Positions 1 through 5,840 of a stretch of DNA of 14,453 nt are shown one piece after another; the first letter of the stretch is position 1; each line of letters starts with the position of its first letter. The notes under the pieces were generated by a model. That model saw only the letters and a program-made list of their open reading frames with translations. It did not search any database and had not been told where the DNA came from. The position numbers and the translations under genes are program-made. Origin of the DNA: Gallibacterium melopsittaci (GTDB taxonomy: Bacteria; Pseudomonadota; Gammaproteobacteria; Enterobacterales; Pasteurellaceae); NCBI RefSeq assembly GCF_042433085.1, contig NZ_JBHLWA010000023.1:1-14453 (forward strand), given 5' to 3'.

Positions 1-75
1 AAAAAGTAGGCTTAAAGCCTTGTACTATAAGGCTTTAAGCCTACTTTTAGCAACAAATTTGTCTATTACACCAAA
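1..75. repeat. 75-bp inverted repeat, left copy, with strong hairpin
   Basis: These 75 bases are the exact reverse complement of the last 75 bases of the window (14379-14453); identity stops at base 76. The outer part (2-48) is a hairpin with a perfect 20-bp stem, arms at 2-21 and 29-48, and a 7-base loop. The next 27 bases are unique to the repeat and include the small palindrome ACAAATTTGT. On the minus strand the hairpin ends in a run of T, so it could terminate transcription leaving the window leftwards. No third copy is present inside the window. It is seen directly as an inverted repeat; that it is a dispersed family at which an assembly broke is inference. Confidence 0.9.
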
Positions 76-190
76 GTTTTTCATAAAAATAATTTTCAAG
101 TGTTAGTTATATTGCTAGGAGATGAAAATTAATATTATTAATAAATGGGTAATCAAGAATAAAAGTACAAGTAAGGATTTGGAAGAAGAT
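76..190. other. AT-rich intergenic stretch, nothing recognised
   Basis: Between the left repeat and the terminator of the small secreted-protein gene there is only AT-rich sequence. A 32-codon open frame (122-220, plus) runs through it, but its AGGAG abuts the ATG with no spacing and it overlaps the opposing terminator, so I do not call it a gene. Confidence 0.5.
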
Positions 191-240
191 AAAAAAATAG
201 TACAGATTTTATACAAATAGATATATTTTAAATCTGTACT
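191..240 (-). terminator. Intrinsic terminator of the small secreted-protein gene
   Basis: The arms AGTACAGATTT (199-209) and AAATCTGTACT (230-240) form a perfect 11-bp stem around a 20-base AT-rich loop. Read on the minus strand, the stem is followed after one base by seven T (the A run at 191-197). It lies 26 bases past the stop codon of the minus-strand gene ending at 267, so it fits as that gene's terminator. The long loop makes it a weaker example than the terminator after pal. Confidence 0.65.
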
Positions 241-266
241 TAAGATAAGAAAAATCTTTATTTTAA

Positions 267-557
267 TTAATCTTCTTTACCTTTTAAGGTATTTAATGCA
301 ACTAATCCTTTATCACAGCTTTTAATTTGGTGTTCAACACTCATTTGTAAAATTTTTTGTTTGCTTTCAGATAGTTTATTTTTGATATTGGCAAGTTGCG
401 GATGAGTGCCTGGCTGCTTTTCTGCTTCAGCGATTAAATCTTCAGTTTGTTGGAAGAGTTGTTGGCATTGTGTTGGTAAATTATTTGGCATAGCCGCTAA
501 GACACTAGAAGAAATCATTAAAGAAGCAGCAGTAGATAAAAACAAAATTTTAAACAT
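267..557 (-). CDS. Small secreted protein of unknown function, DUF5339-like
   Basis: This gene encodes a 96-residue protein. Residues 1-22 look like a signal peptide: a Lys near the start, a hydrophobic core, and a likely cut after VLA. The mature part of about 74 residues is polar, probably helical, and carries two cysteines (C31 and C81) that could form a periplasmic disulfide. It resembles the DUF5339 family I recall from Haemophilus and relatives; no biochemical role is known to me. The open frame extends seven codons further upstream to 578, but only the ATG at 557 has a Shine-Dalgarno sequence (AGGA, 5 bases away) and gives a normal signal peptide, so I use it. It is transcribed divergently from cydA, shares its regulatory region, and is followed by its own terminator, which implies a single-gene transcript. 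Confidence 0.7.
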   Translation of the reverse strand: MFKILFLSTAASLMISSSVLAAMPNNLPTQCQQLFQQTEDLIAEAEKQPGTHPQLANIKNKLSESKQKILQMSVEHQIKSCDKGLVALNTLKGKED

Positions 558-560
558 AAA

Positions 561-566
561 GATCCT
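561..566 (-). promoter_or_regulatory. Ribosome binding site that sets the start at 557
   Basis: On the minus strand AGGATC precedes the ATG at 557, with 5 bases between AGGA and the ATG. No comparable sequence precedes the alternative upstream ATG at 578, so this site decides the start. Confidence 0.6.
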
Positions 567-700
567 GAATAGAGGCAATTAAGATGTTGTTGAAAAAATC
601 TACCGAAAAATAGCAAAAAAATATTCTTTTGTCTAGCAAGTCGAATTATTTTTTACTTGAAAGAAGAGAGGCGTTTGAAGAACTAATTTGATGTAATATT

Positions 701-722
701 TTTAATAAAATGTTAATAAAAT
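701..722. promoter_or_regulatory. ArcA-like 11-bp direct repeat
   Basis: TTTAATAAAAT (701-711) is followed directly by GTTAATAAAAT (712-722), an 11-bp direct repeat with one difference. ArcA is known to bind GTTAAT-like elements repeated at about 11-bp spacing, and cyd is a classical ArcA target. In such AT-rich DNA a chance match is possible, so confidence is modest. Confidence 0.4.
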
Positions 723-729
723 ATAAAAA

Positions 730-743
730 TTGATTTACATCAA
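730..743. promoter_or_regulatory. Perfect FNR box upstream of cydA
   Basis: TTGAT-TTAC-ATCAA matches the FNR consensus TTGAT-N4-ATCAA at all ten defined positions. FNR is the oxygen-sensing iron-sulfur regulator of anaerobic genes. The centre (736.5) is 300 bp from cydA and 180 bp from the divergent gene. A TATTAA at 702-707 on the minus strand would place a start near 695, about 41.5 bases from the FNR centre, the class II activation position, so the target may be the divergent gene, cydA, or both. Confidence 0.65.
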
Positions 744-876
744 AAATATTATTTATTTTTAAATTTATTTTTTTGATTTTAATAGCTATTTTGTGATCGA
801 TTTAAAACTTTTAAGGTTTCCTATACCCTATTTTTAGGAGTAGAATAAAAGATGTATTAAACGGTTAGAGTTATCT

Positions 877-898
877 TTTATTTCTGCTCAGAAATAAA
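877..898. repeat. 22-bp palindrome in the cydA upstream region
   Basis: The arms TTTATTTCTG (877-886) and CAGAAATAAA (889-898) are perfect inverted repeats around CT. The very short centre suits a dimeric protein-binding site better than an RNA hairpin, though a stem with a slightly larger loop is possible. I do not recognise a regulator for it. Confidence 0.5.
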
Positions 899-977
899 TC
901 ATATCTTTGGTCTGAGTTTGATATGAAAAAGAGCTCATTCATTAATTGTCAGTAATTAATTGATAGCTATGTGGGGT

Positions 978-996
978 GATTACAAGATTTGTAATC
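978..996. repeat. 19-bp palindrome just upstream of cydA
   Basis: The arms GATTACAA (978-985) and TTGTAATC (989-996) are perfect inverted repeats around GAT, ending 40 bases before the cydA start. It lies directly before a possible -10 box TATATT (997-1002), so a protein bound here would overlap the -35 region. The regulator is unknown. Confidence 0.5.
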
Positions 997-1036
997 TATA
1001 TTTGGAAAAGTTGTATTAGGTACAAGAGGTTATGAG

Positions 1037-2587
1037 ATGTTAGACGTCGTTGAACTCTCGAGATTGCAGTTTGCATTAACTGCACTATACCACTTTATAT
1101 TCGTACCACTTACATTAGGTCTTTCATTTATTCTTGTGATAATGGAGACCATTTATGTAACGACTGGTAAAGAGGTATATAAAGATATGACTAAGTTCTG
1201 GGGTAAGTTATTTGGTATTAACTTTGCTCTAGGGGTAACAACTGGGATTACAATGGAATTCCAATTTGGTACTAACTGGTCTTATTATTCACACTATGTA
1301 GGTGATATCTTCGGTGCACCATTAGCTATCGAAGCATTACTTGCTTTCTTCTTAGAATCTACATTCGTTGGTTTATTCTTTTTTGGTTGGGATAGATTAA
1401 CCAAGGCAAAACACTTATTAGCAACTTATTGTGTGGCTTTTGGTTCAAATCTTTCTGCAATGTGGATTCTTGTTGCTAACGGCTGGATGCAAGCACCACA
1501 CGGCGCAGAGTTCAATTTTGAAACTATGCGTATGGAGATGACCAGTTTCTTAGATCTCTGGTTAAACCCAATTGCGCAAACTAAATTTGTGCACACACTC
1601 TCTGCAGGTTATGTTTCAGGTGCAATGTTTGTGTTAGCAGTAAGTTCATATTATCTCCTTAAAGGGCGTGATTTAGGATTTGCAAAACGTTCATTCTCTG
1701 TTGGTGCAACTTTTGGATTTATTGCTGTATTTTCAGTATTAATAATGGGTGATGAATCTGGATACATAATTGGTGAAGAACAGCCAACAAAATTAGCAGC
1801 AATGGAAGGGGAATGGAATACTGAACCAGCTCCAGCAGCATGGAATGTTGCGGTTATTTCAAACTCAGCAGAAGGCCGTAATGAGTTTGCATTACAAATT
1901 CCTTATGCAGCAGGTATTATTGCAACTCGTTCTTTAGATAAAGAAATTACAGGGTTAAATGAATTACGTGTACAAAATGAAGAACGTATTCGTAATGGTA
2001 TGACTGCATATGGTTTATTGGAAAAACTTCGTTCTGGTCAAAAAGATGCAGATACTATTGCACAATTTAAAGCAGTAGAAAAAGATCTTGGTTATGGCTT
2101 ATTACTTAAACGTTATACAGATAATGTTGTAGATGCAACTGACGCACAAATAAAACAAGCTGCAGCAGATACAATTCCTGATGTAGGACCGACATTCTGG
2201 TCATTCCGTATTATGATGCTTGCGGGTGGTTTATTGTTAATTCTTCTCATTTGGGCATTAGTTGCAAATGTAAGAAAAACAGTGGGATCAAATAAATTCT
2301 TACTTAAAGCATTACTCTATGGCCTCCCACTTCCATGGGTTGGTATTGAAGCAGGTTGGTTCTTAGCTGAGTACGGCAGACAACCTTGGGCGATTTATGA
2401 AGTATTACCAGTAGGCGTAGCAAACTCTGCGTTAACCACAGGAGATCTTTGGTTCTCAATTGGGTTAATTTGCTTACTCTATACAATCTTCTTAATTGCT
2501 GAAATGTATCTTATGTTTAAATATAGCCGACTTGGCCCAAGCGCATTGAAAACAGGTCGCTACTATTTTGAACAATCAACTAAATAA
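1037..2587 (+). CDS. cydA: Cytochrome bd quinol oxidase subunit I
   Basis: CydA carries the three haems and the quinol site of cytochrome bd, the high-affinity inner-membrane oxidase that reduces oxygen to water with quinol. The product has 516 residues against 522 in E. coli. Key residues are in register with E. coli: H19 (haem b595 ligand), H186 and M393 (haem b558 ligands), E99 and E107 in the proton and haem region, and K252 and E257 in the quinol-binding Q-loop. The loop from about 240 to 385 is long, so this is the L-type enzyme. The ATG at 1037 follows AAGAGG by 7 bases; the ATG at 1032 is out of frame. It is first in cydA-cydB-cydX-ybgE, and oxygen control is suggested by the FNR and ArcA-like sites upstream. 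Confidence 0.98.
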   Translation: MLDVVELSRLQFALTALYHFIFVPLTLGLSFILVIMETIYVTTGKEVYKDMTKFWGKLFGINFALGVTTGITMEFQFGTNWSYYSHYVGDIFGAPLAIEALLAFFLESTFVGLFFFGWDRLTKAKHLLATYCVAFGSNLSAMWILVANGWMQAPHGAEFNFETMRMEMTSFLDLWLNPIAQTKFVHTLSAGYVSGAMFVLAVSSYYLLKGRDLGFAKRSFSVGATFGFIAVFSVLIMGDESGYIIGEEQPTKLAAMEGEWNTEPAPAAWNVAVISNSAEGRNEFALQIPYAAGIIATRSLDKEITGLNELRVQNEERIRNGMTAYGLLEKLRSGQKDADTIAQFKAVEKDLGYGLLLKRYTDNVVDATDAQIKQAAADTIPDVGPTFWSFRIMMLAGGLLLILLIWALVANVRKTVGSNKFLLKALLYGLPLPWVGIEAGWFLAEYGRQPWAIYEVLPVGVANSALTTGDLWFSIGLICLLYTIFLIAEMYLMFKYSRLGPSALKTGRYYFEQSTK

Positions 2588-2602
2588 GCAGGAGCCTAAA
2601 TC

Positions 2603-3739
2603 ATGATTGATTATGAATTTCTACGATTTGTGTGGTGGATCCTCTTAGGTGTGTTGCTTATTGGATTTGCAGTTACTGATGGATTTGATATGGGGGTTTT
2701 AACACTTCTTCCTTTTGCAGGTAAAAGAGAAGTGGAAAAACGTATCATGATTAACTCCATTGCACCTCACTGGGATGGTAACCAAGTTTGGTTATTAACT
2801 GCTGGTGGTGCGATGTTTGCTGCATTCCCTCTTATTTATGCGACATCATTCTCAGGCTTTTATATTGCTATGATTTTAGTTTTAGCAGCGTTATTCTTCC
2901 GCCCAGTAGGTTTAGAATATCGTGCAAAAATTAATAATCCAACTTGGCGTGCTGCTTGGGATTGGGGATTATTTGTAGGTGGATTTGTTCCTTCACTTGT
3001 ATTCGGTGTAGCATTCGGTAATTTATTACAAGGTGTACCATTTGAATTTTCTTCTATTGTACAAGTGAAATATACAGGTACATTCTTTGAATTATTAAAT
3101 CCATTTGCACTTCTTTGTGGTGTATTAAGTTTAGCAATGCTTACTACACAAGGTGCTGCGTGGTTACAAATGAAAACTACTGCGGATTTACGCAATCGTG
3201 CCAGAGTAATCTCACAAGTTGGTGCGGTGGTAACTTTAGTTACATTCGTATTAGCTGGAGTATGGTTGCTTTTCAAAGATGGTTATGTAGTAACAAGTGC
3301 TATTGATCACAATGCACCAACTTCACCATTTGGCAAAGAAGTTGCTGTACAAACAGGTGCATGGTTCAATAACTATAAAGAAATGCCAGTATTATGGATT
3401 TTCCCAGTATTAGCGGTAGTTTCTGCATTATTAAATATTGTATTTTCTAAAGCAGACCGTTCTGGATTTGCCTTCTTCTTCTCATCATTGACAATGGCAG
3501 GCATTATCTTAACTTGTGGCGTTTCAATGTTCCCATTCTTAATGCCATCAATTACTCATCCAGAAATGAGCTTATTATTATGGGATTCAAGCTCAAGCAA
3601 ATTAACATTAACCTTAATGTTAGGTTTTGCACTTGTGTTTGTTGTTATCCTATTAAGTTACACCATCTGGTCTTATATTAAGATGTTTGGACGTATCGAT
3701 GAAAGCTTCATCGAAAATAACAAACACTCATTATACTAA
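2603..3739 (+). CDS. cydB: Cytochrome bd quinol oxidase subunit II
   Basis: CydB is the second large membrane subunit; it packs against CydA and stabilises the haem-containing oxidase. The product has 378 residues (379 in E. coli) and many hydrophobic segments throughout. Family signatures are present: the N-terminal VTDGFDMGV (residues 24-32, with D29), APHWDGNQVWL around residues 54-64, FFRPVG, and GVAFGNLLQGVPF. The C-terminus ends in HSLY, as in E. coli. The gene starts 15 bases after cydA behind AGGAG, and its stop codon overlaps the ribosome binding site of cydX, which indicates one transcript and coupled translation. Confidence 0.98.
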   Translation: MIDYEFLRFVWWILLGVLLIGFAVTDGFDMGVLTLLPFAGKREVEKRIMINSIAPHWDGNQVWLLTAGGAMFAAFPLIYATSFSGFYIAMILVLAALFFRPVGLEYRAKINNPTWRAAWDWGLFVGGFVPSLVFGVAFGNLLQGVPFEFSSIVQVKYTGTFFELLNPFALLCGVLSLAMLTTQGAAWLQMKTTADLRNRARVISQVGAVVTLVTFVLAGVWLLFKDGYVVTSAIDHNAPTSPFGKEVAVQTGAWFNNYKEMPVLWIFPVLAVVSALLNIVFSKADRSGFAFFFSSLTMAGIILTCGVSMFPFLMPSITHPEMSLLLWDSSSSKLTLTLMLGFALVFVVILLSYTIWSYIKMFGRIDESFIENNKHSLY

Positions 3740-3749
3740 GGAGAAAAAT

Positions 3750-3848
3750 ATGTTTTATGTAACTTGGGTTTTGGGCGTATTGTTAGCAGTTTGTCTTACT
3801 GCAATTATTAATATCAGTATTGAAAAAACTGGAAAATTTGATGAGTAA
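3750..3848 (+). CDS. cydX: Cytochrome bd small subunit CydX
   Basis: This 32-residue protein begins MFYVTWVLGV, has one membrane helix (about residues 4-22) and ends in a short charged tail (EKTGKFDE). CydX is the known single-helix subunit that binds CydA and keeps the haem site stable and active; E. coli CydX has 37 residues and the same MWYFAWILG-type start. The gene lies 10 bases after cydB behind AAGGAG (3738-3743) that overlaps the cydB stop codon, so expression should be tied to that of cydB. It is easily missed because of its size. Confidence 0.93.
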   Translation: MFYVTWVLGVLLAVCLTAIINISIEKTGKFDE

Positions 3849-3857
3849 TCTGAACAT

Positions 3858-4148
3858 ATGATTCAATCACTTTATCAATTAACAAATAAGGGCTCATTAA
3901 GAGCCCTTTCGTTCATACTCGCTATTATATTAACAATCTCCATATTTACTCACACTGAATTCTTCGCATTAAACTTAGGTGGTATCTCACCTATTTATAC
4001 TTTAATTATCTTTTGGAGTGTGGCAACATTATGGATTCATGGGTTTGGTTTGGAACTCTATAGAACGATTTGGAAATTACTGTTTTTACCGTTGATTGCA
4101 TATTTCGTTGCAGTATTAACTTTAGGCATGATTTACTTTTTTGTTTAA
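3858..4148 (+). CDS. ybgE: Cyd operon membrane protein YbgE
   Basis: YbgE is a small inner-membrane protein of unknown role encoded after cydX in many gammaproteobacteria. This copy has 96 residues (97 in E. coli) and three hydrophobic segments at about 15-37, 43-62 and 70-95, with the conserved GFGLELYRTIWKLLFLP-like stretch before the last one. It starts only 9 bases after cydX, and no good ribosome binding site is visible, so it may depend on ribosomes finishing cydX. An 8-bp GC-rich hairpin lies inside its first codons (3888-3908) and might reduce read-through or translation. Identification is by family resemblance and position. Confidence 0.85.
   Translation: MIQSLYQLTNKGSLRALSFILAIILTISIFTHTEFFALNLGGISPIYTLIIFWSVATLWIHGFGLELYRTIWKLLFLPLIAYFVAVLTLGMIYFFV
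3888..3908 (+). promoter_or_regulatory. Hairpin within the start of ybgE
   Basis: AAGGGCTC (3888-3895) and GAGCCCTT (3901-3908) form a perfect 8-bp stem with the loop ATTAA, about 40 bases after the cydX stop and inside codons 11-17 of ybgE. The following bases (TTCGTTC) are only weakly T-rich, so it may be a leaky terminator or an mRNA 3'-end stabiliser for cydABX. Confidence 0.45.
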
Positions 4149-4245
4149 AAAATAAAAAATTTTTTAATGCCCCTATTGCAGTTAATTTTGACGTTCATTA
4201 GAATAGCGAAACTTTTTTGTTATAGAGAAAACAGATAGCAAAGCA

Positions 4246-4656
4246 ATGAATAATCATTCAATTTTTCCAGTTCGCATCTACTATGAAGATACAGATGCGG
4301 GAGGTGTTGTTTATCATGCTCGCTATCTTCATTTTTTTGAACGAGCTAGAACAGAATTCTTGAGAGAAAAAGGTGCCTCTCAAAATGAACTTATTCAACA
4401 GCAAGATATTGCTTTTGTTGTTAAACAGATGGAAATTGATTTCCGCTACCCAGCTCGCTTAGACGATTTATTAACCGTCGAAACGACTTTAGTTGAAGTT
4501 AAAAACGCCAGTTTGATTTTTACACAAAAGTTGACTAAAGGTGACCAACTTTATTGTTCGGCAAAAGTTAGTATAGCTTGCGTAAAAATAACTCTCATGA
4601 AACCCACCGCTATTCCTCAAGAAATCAAAACCTTACTCAAATATGAAAGACCGTAA
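4246..4656 (+). CDS. ybgC: Acyl-CoA thioesterase YbgC, Tol-Pal associated
   Basis: YbgC is a hotdog-fold thioesterase that hydrolyses acyl-CoA and, in E. coli, contacts acyl carrier protein and phospholipid-synthesis enzymes at the inner membrane; it is traditionally grouped with Tol-Pal. The product has 136 residues. The 4-hydroxybenzoyl-CoA thioesterase-type motif YYEDTDAGGVVYHARYL spans residues 12-28, with the catalytic Asp at D17 and the conserved H24. The ATG at 4246 has only a weak ribosome binding site but fits the family length. A TTGACG at 4188-4193 could be a -35 box, but no matching -10 box is seen, so I do not call a promoter. It is 21 bases ahead of tolQ. Confidence 0.93.
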   Translation: MNNHSIFPVRIYYEDTDAGGVVYHARYLHFFERARTEFLREKGASQNELIQQQDIAFVVKQMEIDFRYPARLDDLLTVETTLVEVKNASLIFTQKLTKGDQLYCSAKVSIACVKITLMKPTAIPQEIKTLLKYERP

Positions 4657-4677
4657 TAGACAGTTATGGAGTATTAA

Positions 4678-5367
4678 ATGTCTGAATTGAATTTTTTCGA
4701 TTTATTTATTAAGGCAAGTTTAGTTGTACAGATAGTGATCTCAATTCTAGTCCTATTTTCAATTATTTCTTGGGCAATCATTATTCAACGGAGCAAAATT
4801 CTTTCTAAAGCACTTAAACAATCAGTGAGCTTTGAAGAGCGTTTTTGGTCAGGTGAAGATTTAACTAAAATTTATGAAGGATTATCTAATCGTCGTGATG
4901 GATTATCTGGTAGTGAACAGATTTTCTTTGTTGGTTATAAAGAATTCTCTCGTTTAAAACAGGCTAATCCAAATGCTTCAGAATCTATTCTTCAAGGTAG
5001 TTCAAGAGCAATGCATTTAGCGATGAATCGTGAAATTGAAGATGTAGAAAATACAGTACCATTCTTAGCAACAGTTGCATCAGTCAGTCCATATATCGGG
5101 TTATTTGGTACGGTATGGGGAATTATGCATGCATTTATGGCGTTAAGTAATGTAAAACAAGCTACTTTGCAAATGGTTGCGCCAGGGATTGCAGAAGCAT
5201 TAATTGCTACAGCAATTGGTCTTTTTGCGGCAATCCCAGCAGTAATGGCATATAACCGTTTAAGTTTAAGAGTAAATAAACTTGAACAAAACTATGCAAA
5301 CTTTATTGATGAATTTACGACAATTTTGCACCGCAAAGTGTTTGGTCAAAATAATATTCATAACTAA
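4678..5367 (+). CDS. tolQ: Tol-Pal system proton-channel protein TolQ
   Basis: TolQ forms, with TolR, the inner-membrane proton-driven motor that energises TolA for outer-membrane constriction during division and for envelope integrity. It is of the MotA/TolQ/ExbB family. The product has 229 residues (230 in E. coli), with three membrane segments at about 16-38, 132-156 and 168-192 and a cytoplasmic loop between the first two. The signature GLFGTVWGIM (141-150) and the channel threonines T145 and T178 are present. The ATG at 4678 is preceded by GGAG. It is followed by tolR after 29 bases. Confidence 0.97.
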   Translation: MSELNFFDLFIKASLVVQIVISILVLFSIISWAIIIQRSKILSKALKQSVSFEERFWSGEDLTKIYEGLSNRRDGLSGSEQIFFVGYKEFSRLKQANPNASESILQGSSRAMHLAMNREIEDVENTVPFLATVASVSPYIGLFGTVWGIMHAFMALSNVKQATLQMVAPGIAEALIATAIGLFAAIPAVMAYNRLSLRVNKLEQNYANFIDEFTTILHRKVFGQNNIHN

Positions 5368-5396
5368 TTAATGAAGTCGTAAATAAAGAGGACATT

Positions 5397-5822
5397 ATGC
5401 AATACCGTCGTCGTCAAAACCGATCAATTAAATCTGAGATTAATATCGTACCATTTCTCGATGTATTGTTGGTTTTGTTATTAATTTTTATGGCTACGGC
5501 ACCAATTATTAGTCAAAGTGTGCAAGTAGATTTACCAGATTCTACGGATAGCCAAACGGTTTCAAATGAAGATAAAACACCTGTTATTTTAGAGGTCAAT
5601 GGTACAAGCCAATATACGCTTTCTATTGATGGTGTGCGGAATGAAAATTTAACAGAAGAAATGGTAGTACAGATGGCAAAAGAAGCCTTTGAGAAAGATA
5701 ACACCACTCTATTTTTAGTTGGTGGAGCAAAAGAGGCGCCATATGAAGAGATTATCAAAGGGTTAAATTTACTGCATACAGCAGGAATAAAGAGTGTGGG
5801 TTTAATGACAGATCCACTATAA
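5397..5822 (+). CDS. tolR: Tol-Pal system protein TolR
   Basis: TolR partners TolQ in the motor and has a periplasmic domain that can contact peptidoglycan. It is of the ExbD/TolR family. The product has 141 residues: a short positively charged cytoplasmic start, one membrane helix at about 19-39, and a periplasmic domain from about 60 to the end. The membrane Asp needed for proton translocation is D22 in VPFLDVLLV. The ribosome binding site is AGAGGA, 6 bases before the ATG. The next gene, tolA, starts 18 bases after the stop. Confidence 0.97.
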   Translation: MQYRRRQNRSIKSEINIVPFLDVLLVLLLIFMATAPIISQSVQVDLPDSTDSQTVSNEDKTPVILEVNGTSQYTLSIDGVRNENLTEEMVVQMAKEAFEKDNTTLFLVGGAKEAPYEEIIKGLNLLHTAGIKSVGLMTDPL

Positions 5823-5840
5823 GAGAATTAGGATAAAATT

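Larger units (their letters stand above)
558..1036. promoter_or_regulatory. Divergent regulatory region between the small secreted protein and cydA
   Basis: These 479 non-coding, very AT-rich bases are long for a bacterial intergenic gap. They hold an ArcA-like direct repeat (701-722), a perfect FNR box (730-743), a CRP half-site TGTGATC at 792-798 with a poor second half, a 22-bp palindrome (877-898) and a 19-bp palindrome (978-996). No single consensus promoter for cydA stands out; a TATATT at 997-1002 could be a -10 box but has no good -35 box, as expected of an activated promoter. The cydA ribosome binding site is AAGAGG at 1024-1029. Oxygen control of cyd by FNR and ArcA is established in E. 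coli; applying it here is inference from the sites. Confidence 0.6.

Noticed and set aside
122..220. 32-codon plus-strand open frame with adjacent AGGAG
   Set aside because: The AGGAG directly abuts the ATG with no spacing, the frame overlaps the terminator of the opposing gene, and the product resembles nothing known.
2860..3276. 138-codon minus-strand open frame inside cydB
   Set aside because: It lies wholly opposite a well-conserved gene, has no recognisable domain and no ribosome binding site.
4188..4193. TTGACG as a -35 box for ybgC-tol
   Set aside because: No acceptable -10 hexamer lies 16-18 bases downstream.
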